64,000 nucleotides of DNA from Symbiodinium microadriaticum (lineage: Eukaryota; Sar; Dinophyceae; Suessiales; Symbiodiniaceae), in contig LSRX01000531.1 of NCBI GenBank assembly GCA_001939145.1, forward strand, positions 167,269 through 231,268, given 5' to 3'. Below are positions 33,310 to 46,506 of this stretch, piece after piece. The notes under the pieces are model-generated. The model was not told the origin of the DNA and searched no databases. It worked only from the letters and a program-made list of their open reading frames with translations. Positions within the stretch are counted from its first letter, which is position 1. Each line of letters begins with the position of its first letter. The translations under genes were made by a program, and so were the position numbers.

Positions 33310-36300
33310 GCACAGCGATGGAAGAAATGGCGGGACATTTTGTTTTTGTAAGATTCTCCAGGTCGCTGCGCGGGCAGCTAGAAACCCTAAGTTACTTGTT
33401 CATGCAGTTCAGAAGATAAAAGGAGGCTTGCGGTTCAGAAGAAACCCTGAACTGCGTGCCAGGGTGCTCTTGTCCACCCGAGGGCAGCAGAGCGAACTTG
33501 TGAAAGCGCGCCCATGCACCAAGCACTATCTTTGAGCGGTTTATGGTACAGATATGATGGGCCCAGGGTGCAAGAGACGATTTCCGAGAATTGGAATCTA
33601 GCCGACGGCCAGAACTTGCGTCACGAAATCGCCGGAGCTTACAGCACACATGTGGCAAGAACAGAGCGGTAGCTTCTTGCCCCTTCTTGCGATGCCTACA
33701 TGACCCGTCCCAGGTTGCAAGCTGGTGCGGCCTTCCCACTCATCCTGTGCTGCCGTTTCTGACGAAGCAACTTCGGCCAGGATTTCGCCGTGCCTTGGGC
33801 CAGCACACACGACGTTTTCGGTAAAAGCAAGATTTTCTGGGTTGGGACACCCACCGCTCTGAGGTGTACATATTTTGGTACCCCCGGACTGCGTGACCTT
33901 TGAGACATACATCGTTGCTGCAGCCTCTTTCTTGAAACTTTTTGGAGTAGTTTGGTGGGCAAGCATTCGGGAAGCTTGTTCGCTGAATGGCCCGAGGAGT
34001 TCGACCCAGCTGGGCACAACAGCCGGCCAGATCCTGTCCCTTTGCGACCCCGCGAGAGTAGAAACTCGCTGTTGGGCTTGGAGCCTGCCGAGATGTGCTC
34101 TTTTCCTGCAATAGCTCAAATAGCCTTAATAGCCTTGGTCGTTTAGTACCCCAACCAACCACAACTTTCGGTCTTGACATTGATACACTGGGCATCGGCA
34201 GAGCGGCCTTCCGTGCAGTACATAGAAATACGAAACGAAAGAGATAGACAGAAGGGCGTGGGTGGAGGGACTGTTTGGAACCACCATGTCGGCTCAACGG
34301 AGCACAGCCACCGGCTCGGACTTGCGGTGGGAACCTGGCAGCACGGGCGGTGTTCGTGATTGTCCGTGCCCATCGCGACTACATGTATCATGCACCGGAA
34401 GAAGCGAAGATCTTGTGCACACCGCGACCGTGGGAAGGCTGCAGCTGGTGCGGAACATGTCTTACGCAGCCTTTTTCCAACGCACGCTGGCCAAGACACA
34501 GAAGTGCACGGCATCGCGCATTCCGCTAATCTGCTCCAGAAGACGAAGGAAAGGCGCGGGTCTGGCAATGGTCAGACTTCTTCCCCAGAGAAGGAAGGAA
34601 ATACAGGCATCGGGTTCATGAAGCAAGAATTCGGTGATGTCCTTGATCTTCTAGGGCGAACTGAGCCAGATGTGCTGCAGCGAAACACTCGCTACTGTAC
34701 CTCCGAGCCGACCTTGAACGGAGGGCCTGGCACCATTTTACAACATCTTACACAGGCTCACCCCCTAAGCCCTGCAAAAGAAAGGGAACACATCAAGGTA
34801 GCACCCGATCCTGTAAAACCTGCAGAAAGACAGCGCATCAAGGTAAGTTCAACTTCCTAAATTGGTTGCGGAGTCCGCTGCGGAGCATCTTGCCATGCAT
34901 TGAGTAAGGTCCCTAGCGAAATATCCCCAGTGACAATCAATTTGTTTGATGCCTCGTATGACATCTACCAGATGACAGGGTATCCATAACTACAGAATTC
35001 CCAGCTGCAGCTGATGGGTTGGAGGAGAACTGAACCCAGATCGTAACGGCTGCCACCACACGCATCAGCACATCCGAGGTTGGTCAACAGGTTACGACGA
35101 TGTTTTGGCATGGACGTTGAACTTCAGACGCGAGATCTACGAAGAAGCACGGCTACATGGAGCCACGAGTTGAAGGCTAGCCGAAATAGCATGCTCAATC
35201 AACGCATAGTTGCGACGAGCTGCTACGTTCAGCGTTGTCAACTGATGGCCAAGCCAATCTAAGGAGTGTTTGCCAAAATACAAGGACACAGTCGTGAACG
35301 ATGTGCGTGCCGACGCGGCTTACGATCGCCCCTGGCTGACGAACATGCCCGCGAAGTCTCATGTGGCTACTTTGACTCAGACTGTCTTCAGAGAGAGAGC
35401 TCACTGCTAGAGTAGCGGGATGCCGTCGGTAAGGTCGCGCCGACTGTCGAGCAACAAAAAGCCTTTGTAATGTTACTCCACGAATCAACCGAGATGTTGT
35501 TGGCAAAATCTTTTGGAGCACCAACTGGGTGGAAGTCAATAACTTCGGCATCTATTTGCGGGATGCATCGCTGGATGCACTGCTGCATCGTTGATCTAGA
35601 TTTTTTGTAGAGTCCGCTCCGATGTAGTCAAAGCTTCCATCATATGCCGAGGCTCGGTCGGCGCCCCTGGACATGGAGGCTCGCTTCGATGAGATGTGGC
35701 AGCTTGTTCGCGACGATATCCCGCTAGCCGTACCACAAGCATGTGTAGCCGGTCAAGTGGCCCAAGTGTACGATGGAACAGCTTGCATAGCTTGCAAGGC
35801 ACCAAGTCGGTGCTTGAAGTGTCTGTGTTCCTTTGGAAATCGGGATCGGGTTGGTGCGTTTGCAGTCAGCCAACGATAGCCAACGACGTCCTTTGCTGGT
35901 TCCGTACTTTGGGGAAGGATTGCAGCATCTTGTGCCAGTTACCCCTTCCGTTCTTCAGCGATAGAACTGCAGTGACTTTTGAGGAAGTTCCTGTAAGACT
36001 GTGTTCCCGAACGTCTTGCTGCCAAAGGTCTATCTACGCGACCAAGCTCGGGCTATTGATGAACAAGCTTGAGCCGCATTCGCTTGATCCAGAGCTTATG
36101 CCTGAAAAGCCCCCGTACCGGTTCAATGCTACTTGGTGTGAGAGGCATCGAGGTCGCCGTGGGCACTGCAGATCTGCACAGTTTCTCAGCATCTTGATGG
36201 TCCGAATCAGGCTACCACCAGCTGGAGTGTGCCGAGACCCATCCTTCCACCGGCGGAGCTGGTCATACTGCCCCAGAGGACTAGAAGCTCTTTCCGGCAT

Positions 36301-39300
36301 CGCAACACCAACAAGTTGCAGCATAGATGGGAGTGTCAACAAAGCAAGATTAGCTGCCTCAGGAAGCAGATGACGACCGAAGGGGTACCTGAAGAGAGAT
36401 CTGAATCCAAAGTGGAGGTCAGCACACTGGCTGCCTGGTTGCAAGCGATTTTGACTGACTATGTCAATGTAGCTTGCCGAGAGCACTGCACTTTCCGATG
36501 CAGGGATCGAAGTCAACACCATCCAAGTCGCGAAGTCGCTCAAAAGGAGGCTCAAAAGAGCATTCGAAGAGAGGCCGTACGAAAAGCAAGGACTCGTCAG
36601 TCCAACGGGTCCTAGTTGACGCCCGCGAAGTTGAGTAGTACTTGGCAAGAGGAGTCTGGCAAGATCAAGAGCGGGGCCTGCGAAACATTGCCCAACGACT
36701 CGTCTACCAGGCTCCTTCACGGTGAGAGGGGGGCCCCTCTTGCATAGGATCAAGTCATTGCATCTCTTTGCAAACTTTGCAGTTCGGAGAAGCCCACCGC
36801 GGGCATCTCAGCCTCGGAAATCTCCGGCTCGTCCTCCGCCACGGCTCCGACTTCGGCAATCCCGATTGTGCGCCTGGACATGCACGAGGCAATGAGACAA
36901 GTCGTAGGCAGAGACTCCGACCTGGCATCCGCTGATCGTGGCTTGCCGCACCGAGGTTGGAGCAAGAAGGTGTCTCGGAGGACGCTGTGCGGAAGTATCT
37001 GCAAAGCTTGGATTTGGAATATCTTGGAATGCAAAATCCACCTGCTTTCGCTTTTTCCTGACTTCGAAGGAGCCTCCCGTGGCTCAGACTGCCGATGGGC
37101 GCCTTGCCAGAGAGTGGGATTGCGGCAAAAATTCTTGAAGGGGCAAGGGCCCTTGAACTTCTCTGACCCATCAAAACGGCTGCTTGGAACAGGATGTCGA
37201 TCATAGACTGTTTAGGAATCAGTGGCATGGGGCCGCCCCTCAGACGCAGTGCTAGGGCCTCTGTCATTCTATCAAGCTTGGTGTTATTGGTCTTGGGAAG
37301 GTCCAGCGTGCAGGCAAAGCTTGGTGGTATGTTCAGAAGTTGAAAGTAGGGTTGTCTTCATGAAACGCCCGGTTCTCGAAGAGATGAGCGTCGAATCGGT
37401 GTGCTACCCAGTACCATGCATTGCATGTTGGGCTGAGCCTGACTCTAGACAGTTCAGAGGTTGGTTGCACAGACCCCCACTCGGAGACATGGATGCTGGC
37501 GAAGGAAGCTTGAACCTCCCGGAGATGCTGCACCTGATCCGGGTTCCGGCAATGACGGCCGCTGGGTAAAGATCAGGGCAGCGGCATTTCAAAGCGCGAG
37601 CTTGGTTGAGAAGCTTGAGCAGCCGAGGCCTGACTGCTCCTGCCAACCCGCAAGATCCGGACTTTGCTGCATTGTCGGTGTGACATAGGAACAGCTCCGG
37701 GCCCGAACACTGATATACCATAAACCTGATAATTGACGGGATGTAGGGTCCAAGTATTTATAAAAACCCTTCTGCAAGTTGCTCAGTTGACTTGCAGCAG
37801 AACCTCCCGCTATTTCCGCTGAGCCGAAGCCCAGCCCTCGCAGGAGATCGATTTGTTTGAGGAGTTGCCACAGCAGCAGCCTCAAGTGGACCGTCCGCCA
37901 GGTGGAGAGGTTTCCCATGATAGGCATTTGCGGCAATATCTGCGATGATGAGATTGGATGACAAGCCTGACGTTTCGACTTGCGGAGATGCCTGAAGAAT
38001 GACGATTTCCAGCTATGCGTGCATGTTGTCGTCAGTCTTGGGGCCAAGCTACGAAGTTGGTCAGATAATGCTATCAAGTCAATTTTGGTATGCCGACCAG
38101 ATTGTTTGGCTCAAATGTACACCTGCCGTGCGGGGACATAGCTTTAGGTTGCACCATTTACGGCGTGATCTTTGGCAGCAGTCGGTGTGTCGGAATTTGC
38201 GGCTTTCAGGGCGATCTGTTCAAATTCCAATACAGATACTCAGTGTTTGTCCACGACACTCGCGAAACAAGGCCAGAGCTTCGTGATATGCTATTGGTGG
38301 CAGTGTGTTCATGTGGTTTAAGCTCGGGTCAAGAAATTGCTTCGAGGATGGCGCCGCCAACGGACACGGATGGTGGATGCCCAGAGCCATTTGACACCAT
38401 CTTGTTCGTTGATGTGGATCCTTGTCAGACATATATGTGTTTGGCACAATGGTTTGATTGACGTGGGGCATACTGCTGGAGCGGAAAACCGGCATGGCTG
38501 CGGCTAGCGACGGGCTGCATCCGAGATGACCTTTAAGGACGGCGTATTGAACGTTGGCATCCAGGATGATGGCATCTTGGATTGCAGAGCTGTGTTGGAG
38601 CGCTGCTTGTTCATGCGGAGCCTGGCTTTTGCAGTGCCTTCTTTGCTTTCTGAAGCTGTGCCGCCACTGTCCACCGATCGAAGGAAATGCCCCAATTTTG
38701 CTCAAGACCAATGAGCTAGACCTGGCACGAGAGCTTTGTGCCGCAGGCTACAACGGCTCCTCAGACAGACAAGTTTCTTCTGCCTAGCATGACCTAGCTT
38801 TTTCCCGTTCGCTTTGCACATCTTCCCAGATGAGACACAGGCCGAGATGCTGATACCGCACGGCGAATTTGTGCTTTGGCTTCCCACGCGGCTGACTGCT
38901 TCGGGAGCATCACGTACGAAGCATTGGCGACTGGCTGCAAAACAAGTGCAGTGCCAAGCAGTATGTATGTGTTGTGAGTAGCAAATTCCCGTAGTTCTTG
39001 AATCCGCCTTTGTCGGAGCAGGTGGAAAGTCTTAGTAATTGGACAGGAGCCCTCTAGACACTCCGCTGCCTCGTTGCCTAGCAACGTAAGACGTCCTGCA
39101 AGGCAAGCCAGGATCAGCTCTCCAAGGATCGGGAAGTCTCTCTCAGTGTTGATGTCTAAATGAGTAAACATTTGCGAACGGGAGTAGCAGCATTAAGCCG
39201 GCGAGGTGTTGCTGGGACGACTGGCATTGCTCATCCAGGATATGCTCAGCTGCACAGTGAGCTGTTGAGAGCTGGACTGTCCTCCCTTGCACACGCAGGA

Positions 39301-40290
39301 GGCCGGTAATCGTTGCCATGTGGTGCTCTCTTCCAGCTGGCGGAAGAAGCAGCATGCTGGGAGACGGAAGGTCCGCTCAAGCTGTGGAGCTCTGGCACAC
39401 GCTTCGACAAACTCAGCCTGCTCAGTGAGTAAGTCTTAGACCCGGCAGGTGCTCGAGGAGGAGCTGTCCCAGTGTCTGGGGAGGCTCCAAGGGATAAAGC
39501 ACTGTTGAGAAGCTGTTTTCACCCATGCACAGGAGCGTATCCCCTTCCCTGCTATCCTTCATAGCTTTTACGAGGGCAGGCTTGACGAGAATTCCTCCAT
39601 TTCCTGCGCTCACTCAACGAAGGCCGTTTGTCTTCGACGGAGTAACTGCCTTGCTGCTACCAGAGCGGCATGCCGTGCACAGACTTGCAGCAATACGCCG
39701 CGAGCTTACTGAGCATCCACTGGCTAACGGATGCCAACCTTTCGGCTCTATGTCAGCATTTGTGCCTGTTTGATAGAAGAGATGCTGAGGAATGTATTTG
39801 TCAGATTTTGCACAGAAGGACCCGGAGCAGTGAAGCTCGTTCGAGTTGAAGAGATCTCCAGTCACCGCATGCGGTCAGTCCACAAAGCAGGACAGATTTA
39901 CTGCCAACGTCAAGGTGGTGGTCATCGACGACTTCTTCCTGAGTCCCGTCTCTGGCTGGGATTGCGGTGATACGAGCACCTGGGGCGCAGTTCTGTTGTC
40001 ATGTTGCTTAGGTTCGCAGCAGTGCTTTTGCAAAAGGCCACTCTTGATCAGCTGCCACGTTGATGGACGAAATTCCCAAGCCTAGAATACGGGCATCACA
40101 CGGTAAGCAAGCTTCCAACAGCCATGATCATCAACTGTGAAGAAACTGAGCCGTTGCGGCAGTTAGTCGGATAGCAGCGTCTTGAAGATCCTTTTCAAGG
40201 CAAACTGAGCAAGGCATTCGAGAAGGGCCTTATCTCTTTAACTGCACAAGCGACTTTCGGTCAGCAAGTGGCCCAATAGGACTGGGGTGG
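33310..40290. other. Long intergenic region, several unassigned frames
   Basis: No family recognised. Candidate frames on + are 34360-34860 (166 residues, hydrophilic), 35673-35879 (begins MEARFDEMWQLVRDDIPLAV), 36229-36615 (basic, 128 residues) and 38090-38461 (123 residues, listed separately). A 239-residue minus-strand frame at 36034-36753 overlaps the + frames. Sequence near 39600-39990 contains protein-like blocks in different frames (LLLPERHAVHRLAAIRREL, then VKVVVIDDFFLSP), but I could not link them. Confidence 0.35.
38090..38461 (+). CDS. Hypothetical ORF preceded by a spliced-leader-like sequence
   Basis: A 123-residue frame with a plausible protein-like start: RLFGSNVHLPCGDIALGCTI then YGVIFGSSRCVGICG, glycine-rich and beta-like, with a mildly acidic C-terminus (PFDTILFVDVDPCQTY). 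I do not recognise it. Within its first codons, 38105-38114 reads TTTGGCTCAA, ten bases identical to the 3' part of the dinoflagellate spliced leader. That could be a relic of a retroposed mRNA. If so the true start would be downstream of the leader, and no in-frame ATG follows until the RDMLL region. Both points are weak. Confidence 0.3.
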   Translation: MPTRLFGSNVHLPCGDIALGCTIYGVIFGSSRCVGICGFQGDLFKFQYRYSVFVHDTRETRPELRDMLLVAVCSCGLSSGQEIASRMAPPTDTDGGCPEPFDTILFVDVDPCQTYMCLAQWFD

Positions 40291-41529
40291 ATGTCAACTG
40301 TGTTTCTGCATGTGGGGCAAGCAGGCTGCCAGATCGGAGATGCCCTTTGGCCCGCGCTTGCACAGGAGCGGCCCGGCTCTCCGGAGTTCTTTCGGACCCG
40401 AAGTGCCGTTTGCCCTCGGGCGATTCTGGTAGATGCAGAGCCGAAGGTCGTGGAAAGTGTGTTGTGTCAGGACAACGGCGCATACAAGTTTGATCCAGCG
40501 AGTGCCGTCACGACCCAAAGTGGTCGGGGTGGCAATTTCGCACTGGGATACGCTGGAGATTCTTTGGGCCGCGCTTCCTCCCTAGCCCTAGATGGAGATT
40601 CTGAACCCCTTTGGGCCAAGGCCATGGAGCGCTTTCGACAGCAAGTTGAGGGCTGTCACGGTCGACACCTAGGAACGTACTTAGCACACTCCTTGGGGGG
40701 CGGAACTGGGAGCGGCCTCGGCACCCGCCTGGCGGAAGAGGTGCGTGATGCATACCCCAAGGCATCCCTGCTCACGACCTCCATCCTGCCAATCTCCAGT
40801 GGGGAGAATCCGATGCAAAGTTACAATGCGATCTTGGCTCTCTCATGCATGCAAGAGGTCTCTGATGGAATCGTTCTGTATGAGAACGACATGCTGCTCG
40901 CATCTGCTGATGACAGTAAAACGGCAGATTACAGCTCTGGGACATCGCTGGCTTCCATGAACTCGGTCTTGGTGCGCGACCTCGTGCCACATCTGTGCCC
41001 AGATTCCCAACCGGCTGACCTGGGGGAAGTGCTGTCTGCGGCTGTTCCACTGCCCAGTCACAAGATCGTTCAAGCTTTCAGCGGTGAAGTGCTCTCATCA
41101 CTTGGGCCACCGTCGAGTCCTAAGCCTGTTATCGATGCGTTGAGGCTTCCACGAAGTTCGCGCAACTCTCAAAACTTGATTGCCGCCCGAGCTGTAGTGC
41201 GCGGGGCACACAAGCAGCTGCTTGGCAGTGTGGCCTTAAAAAATGAGTTGCTTGATAAATTAGGCGGTACAGTGCCTTGGCAGCCCTTTTCTCTTGATAT
41301 GCTCTGCAGTACACAGCCTTTGCGCTCGGCACCACCTGCACGAGCGAGTATTTTGACCAATTGGAAGAGAGTGTCACAAACCCTGCGGAGCGTGCACTCG
41401 ACAGCCTGCAAGAAATATGCCTCGGGCATGTTCCTGCACTGGTACGAGACATGTGGATTCGGACCGGATGCCTTCGCACAGGCTTTTGAGATTGTGGAAT
41501 CTGTCATATGCGCTTACGAAGGCACGTGA
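40291..41529 (+). CDS. TUBD1: Delta-tubulin
   Basis: A single-exon frame of 412 residues from the tubulin superfamily. N-terminal HVGQAGCQIGDALW is the T1 nucleotide loop, and LVDAEPKVV follows as in delta-tubulin. The T4 GTP-binding glycine loop LGGGTGSG is at about 134-141. Then come ENPMQSYNAILALSCMQEVS and VLYENDML, and the ending FLHWYETCGFGPDAF then VESVICAYEGT corresponds to the delta-tubulin C-terminal helix region. The acidic tail of alpha and beta tubulins is absent. Delta-tubulin helps form or stabilise triplet microtubules of basal bodies, fitting a flagellated dinoflagellate. At 412 residues it is somewhat shorter than animal forms (about 450), mainly in the middle (around 215-300). 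The start 40291 is the first ATG in frame and leaves no missing N-terminus. Confidence 0.88.
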   Translation: MSTVFLHVGQAGCQIGDALWPALAQERPGSPEFFRTRSAVCPRAILVDAEPKVVESVLCQDNGAYKFDPASAVTTQSGRGGNFALGYAGDSLGRASSLALDGDSEPLWAKAMERFRQQVEGCHGRHLGTYLAHSLGGGTGSGLGTRLAEEVRDAYPKASLLTTSILPISSGENPMQSYNAILALSCMQEVSDGIVLYENDMLLASADDSKTADYSSGTSLASMNSVLVRDLVPHLCPDSQPADLGEVLSAAVPLPSHKIVQAFSGEVLSSLGPPSSPKPVIDALRLPRSSRNSQNLIAARAVVRGAHKQLLGSVALKNELLDKLGGTVPWQPFSLDMLCSTQPLRSAPPARASILTNWKRVSQTLRSVHSTACKKYASGMFLHWYETCGFGPDAFAQAFEIVESVICAYEGT

Positions 41530-44500
41530 GGTGCGGTGATGCGCACAAGTCGAAGTGCCTTATCGACTTGGAACACTATCCGATCGCACGAGGGCTTGCA
41601 GTGAGGCAGTGAGTGTAGTTCTTGAAGACAGCAGGGCAGACTTTGTGTCGGGTGAGTCGGCCTGAGGTTGTGACCGAATGTGAGAAAAGACCTTCTGTTT
41701 CTTCACACCAGTTAAAAGATGAACGGGGGGTGGTTGAGCTCATGAAGACACAGCCCGGAACCAAGGCATTGAGTCTGTCACAGATGCTGAAGCCTACCTC
41801 GTGCGTGGAATGGAGAGCTCTGACCTCACAGCAGAAGTGAAAATTCTGCACTGCTACGAGGAGCTGGCGACAGATTCTCGGCTCGCCAGACTAGCACAAT
41901 CGTGAAACAGACTTCAATAATTCCATGGGCAAGGGCCAAGCATGCTGCACGTGCACAAGCTGAGGGTGGCTACAGACTCCAAGTGAGCACAGGCTTGTCC
42001 GGCAGCCTTTTGGCTGATGCCTTCGAGCTCCTCGACTGCAATACATAGACAGCGATAGTGTGCACAAGACATGCGTTTGCAATTTGGTGTGCGTGGTTTT
42101 TTTTGTGCACAAAACCGCCCGGTCAATCCGAGCGATGATCTCTGAGGTCCCCTTCCCCATTGAATCACAAAATTGTGGAAATGATGAAAAGGATCTTGAG
42201 TTCTTGTTGCAGGTTCTTGAAGCCGAAGGATGCCGTGAGTCCAGTGCATCTCGAGGGAGGACAAAAGGCCAAACTTGTCAAAGAAGGCCGGCTTCTCGCA
42301 GCCATGAAAACTCCATGGGCGCTCTTTGTCTATTCGGTCGATCTAGTTGAGCTCATATCAGCCATCAAATGACAACACTATTGGATAGGTGTGCAGACGG
42401 GGCATGGTTGTGAATGTACTCTCTCATGCTGCCTGCTTGACACAGGTGCAAAGAAGACTAGCTTCTTCCAAGTGGTGGCCAATGCTTTCGCGCCGCCAAC
42501 CACTCCGGTTCTTTGGGTTATCTAGTTACTGATTCAGTTTCAGCTCCGTTTCAGTCACTGGCCTCACATACGGCAGGTGCTGAAATTTGCACTGACCTTG
42601 TAACTAAACAGATGCGCAGCTGTCGAAGCTTTTGCTGGAGTTGAGCTGGAGTAACCCAGAGAGACGGAGATAGAGTTCAGCTTGGCATTTCGCCGTCTGT
42701 GTCCCGAGAATTGGTTTTCAATGCGCTTGACGTTTCCATCGCTGCTGCAACAACCATGAATGACGTGAGATGGTCAACAACAGAATGCCACTCTTAGAGG
42801 TACTTCTGAGCTGCTTGTGGCAACTCCAACCATGTCGTAGGTGTAGCCCCTTGAGCCAACAGTTGCGCAGAGCACCGCAAAGGAAACGTCAAATTTAAAG
42901 TGTATGAAGCCAGGCACCACATTTGCTCAAACAAGTGCTGTTCCGACAAACCGACTCTTTCGCATGGGGCACGCTTGTCACAAAGTCTGGAGCCACTGGT
43001 AGTTCCCTTTGCGAAAGATTGGAGATCATGTACGTCCATGACATGTGGGTGTGAGCTGCTGCGCGGAACCGCCAGCGCTTATCCACGAAAATCCCGGCAG
43101 TGATGCAAGGGGCTGTGATTTTTTGCAGGAAGCTCTGATCATGTTAAGGGCGTTTATGTGTACAGTCGTAGCTCGGCAGGTTGATTGCTCGTTCCAGCTG
43201 GGTGCCCGTACTGGACGGTCTGCAGGATGACGCTGACACGCGCGGCGAACCAGTTTGTCCGTGTAAGGCGCATCTTGTGCACACTGCAGGGAAATCCTGT
43301 TCCGGGTGTGTCAAAAATCGTCGCAGATGGCACAGACCTGGCGCCTTCGCCATCTGCGTGTTTTCACCATGACCGTGCACATCACCCGATCACTTTGGTG
43401 TTTGGGCTTTGCCCATTCTCTCTCTGTCTTTCCGAATACAGCAGGGGCACGGAACTTGGAGAATGGCATGTTACACTGTTGGTGCACTGTGGTAATCATC
43501 GAGTTGTTCCGTTCTCTTGTGTGGCTAGTGGCTTGTGCAAAGACAGGCAGACAAAGTGTTGCACTATCCCTGCATTTGCGCCGCGCTGCGAGATGAATTC
43601 AGTAGCTATGAAGCCTCGCAGATGCTAGTTCGAGCGTGTGATGGCGCAAGGCAGCTGCGCATGAAGTTTGCATTGTTCAGGAGTCAGCTTCTGAAAGCTG
43701 AGCGCTTGAAGGTCGCAACGGGATGTCAAGCCTGTCTGCTTTCTCCGAAGCAGACTCGGCTTCATGTCACTGCCAATGCGAGCCAAACCGGTGTGGTTGG
43801 AGAAGTTTCCTGGCGGGCATGCTCGAAGTACAGACGTCCAAATAGTAGTAGTAGTGTGTCATGCGCATTTAAATGTGCCGCAACTCGGTCGCTGTCCTGG
43901 CTTTGGGAGGCATATTCGACAAGGTTTGCCGTGGATCACAAGACTTGGGCTAGAATGGCAGAAGCACTTGGCCGATGTCGGAGCCTTCCGCAGCAGTTCA
44001 GCAGGCAGGCGGCAAGCACACCACTCGGGGGTATGGCAAGGACAAGGGTACAAGTAGCTCATTCCAGACCTGCGACCTACCCAATACTCTTGCAAATCTG
44101 TTTGGTCACAGTCTGACTTGTTACTACTTGGGCATTTGGCTGTTCTTCTGTGTGCTACAAGAGCGCCCGACCCGGGTGGAATCACATAGCGATGACTGAA
44201 TTCGCGGTTCGCTCATCCTGGCTTGACTGGCGGCGAGTAGCCACGTCCTACATCATATTGAGGTGCTGTTAGATCTCGCATTAGAGCATTCGTGGTACTT
44301 ACCAAGCCGGTCATCACAGAGAAGGACTGGACACCAATTTTCCGTTGCAAAACACCCAAGTATACTTTCTTAAGGCAGGCCTGCAGATTCACGCGCTTCG
44401 AGCGTTGCATGCAGCGGAGCCTGAGCTTACCCACACTGCCACTGCCGAGTCGAACCGGAGCATGTCTAGAAGAACAGCTGAGTTTATTTTATCAACGTTT

Positions 44501-46506
44501 TGCACAGTGCTCTCTCCACTGATCGATCAGTGCTCCTGTTGCAGCGTGCTTGCCAATATCAGTTTCAAGGGTCTCTTTGCAAGTCAAGACGCTTGCTGAT
44601 CTGACCATCGCACAGAACAGGATTCGATACATTACGATGGAATCTTGTGCTAGTTCCAATTCGATTGCCCGCTGAGGTACGAGGAAAGTAGCAGCTCGTG
44701 TTCATGTGTTTTGAGGACAGCGTAGCAAGAAAAGAAGCAACTCAGAAATGTCCAGAGCTCTGCAGCTTAGAAAGCTGCTGGAAACTGTTCCCGATGAGCA
44801 CATGTCAGTACCGCCTAGGCCAGTGAAACGGCACATCGCCCGGCCACAAGTTGCGAGAGCCTCAACCAAAGTGGAACCAAAGAGCCGCCAGGAGCACCAA
44901 GTGTTTAACTACTCCCCTGCCCTTGTGACCGTGAGGCAGGGCGAGCACAGTGCACGCCTGGAGCTCAGAGGTTTACCGTTGTTAGGAAAGGAAAGGAAGC
45001 TTATCCGCAGTTATCCCAGGATGTGGATGAGCTCCACCCTTGGAGCAGCACCAGGCACGCGGCACTTTCTGAGTCCCAGCATGAAAGCAGTGCCCGAGCC
45101 AGGCATCGGCCCGGATCCAGTAGCACTGACAAACAGCAGGCGTGCTGTCTAAGCTTTTCGGTGCAAAGGTGTGCCTCAGAAGGCTGATGGTTTTGTGCGA
45201 CTGCGCTTTTGACAAGTTCGAAAGTGCGGAGCGGGAGCCGCGTCGTTCTGCAGCACTAAGTTCATGGCTCAGCGCTGCGTTGGAGAAGATACCGACCTTT
45301 TATGCCGATGGCCAAGAACACATTACTACTTGCGGTTTGTCTGCAGTCGTTGGCGTTCCGTGTTAAGGCACATGAGGCCCTGCCCACTTTGTACAGACGA
45401 CCGTGGCCCAAAGCATTGCAGCGGTCCCCATACGAGCAGGCTGGGAGTTCAATGAGAAACCGAAAAAATCGAAGCTGAATTAAATCGAGTGCAAGGTCCT
45501 GTCATCCACTTCTGCTGATGCGTCTCGGCCACGCAGCGCCACCAGCGGCGTCGCCACTGCCAAAAGGCCCACAAGAATCAAACGGGGCAGGGGCCTTGGT
45601 TGTTGTTTTGCTGGGAGGCTGGCAGGCGCCGTCCCATCGCGTCAATGTCTTGGTGGTGCAGATGCGATCAGCTTGTTGGTTTTTTCCCAGTACTCAAGTC
45701 TCTCCCTGGTTCTATCTTAGGCAACCGGCCGAGTCACTGCCTTACCCTATTGCATCACCTGTTTTCGATATCTTTTGAAGTAGAAAGGGTTGGAGTGTTG
45801 ACCTGGATCCTCGATCAGCAGCAAGAACCTCAAGCCCCGAATCTATCAACGGCTGTGGGCTAGGCTCCACCTCGGGACGACGGGGAGTCGAGGCCTCAGC
45901 GGCAGCTCGGGCTTCGCCACACGTTCTGTTCTTCAAGGGTGCCAGTCGTCGCGTGCTGGATAGGCGAAAGTCTCTCCAAAGCGCCAGACTGCAGAGTCAA
46001 AGTCGAAGGAGCCGCCACCCTACATTTTGATGCACACATTTGGCAGAGATTCATACATTGCAGTGGATTGAAGAGTCGAGCTTCCATCAGAAAGTACCGC
46101 CTTCTGAGTCCTGCTCGTCCCCACTCTGCGGCGTCCCGCCTCGGGCGTGCCGCGACGCTGCCTTCCGTCACGCAGCGTCCTGCAAGTCGCCAGAAGAGCA
46201 GAAAAGCGCATGTTACAGTAGCTGGCCAGGCCTGGGAATAGCAGAACCCCATAATGGACCTGGCGCTTGCAAGTCTCGTTCGTCACGTGGCTGTGGCTCG
46301 CTCCGTCGATTTTGACTCGGAAGCAGAGCAGACAACCAGCGCCAGCCAAACCTACTGTAGCAGAGCAAACGACAAATGTTTCTGGAGTTCGCCTTTTGCC
46401 ATGGGGTTGTATCTCGACAACCACCTCGTGGTCTGTGGCTCGGCCAAGGCCGTTGCCTCGAGTGGAAGGGGTTGATGTCTTCTTGTTTTCGGGCTGCAAA
46501 TCGGAG
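41530..46506. other. Intergenic region with unassigned frames
   Basis: No recognised family. + frames with some protein-like character are 42160-42372 (70 residues), 43535-44116 (193 residues; an initial helical part ALRDEFSSYEASQMLV), 44292-44522, and 44748-45152 (listed separately). Part of this stretch must also hold the missing first exon of the downstream MFS transporter gene, since its first recognised exon at 46.5 kb has no ATG. Confidence 0.35.
44748..45152 (+). CDS. Hypothetical basic protein or exon
   Basis: A 134-residue frame starting MSRALQLRKLLETVPDEHMS. It is rich in Arg, Lys and Pro (PRPVKRHIARPQVARASTKV) and has no membrane segment. An adjoining frame at 45142-45366 (LRRLMVLCDCAFDKFESAER, then AALEKIPTFYADGQ) could be a following exon, but I found no convincing splice pair. 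No family recognised; chance cannot be excluded. Confidence 0.3.
   Translation: MSRALQLRKLLETVPDEHMSVPPRPVKRHIARPQVARASTKVEPKSRQEHQVFNYSPALVTVRQGEHSARLELRGLPLLGKERKLIRSYPRMWMSSTLGAAPGTRHFLSPSMKAVPEPGIGPDPVALTNSRRAV

Noticed and set aside
36034-36753. 239-residue minus-strand ORF
   Set aside because: No recognisable motif; + strand frames across the same DNA are equally open, and codon-position signal favours neither.
38085-38100. YADQ as a reverse transcriptase YxDD box
   Set aside because: The second Asp is absent and no other reverse transcriptase motif occurs nearby.
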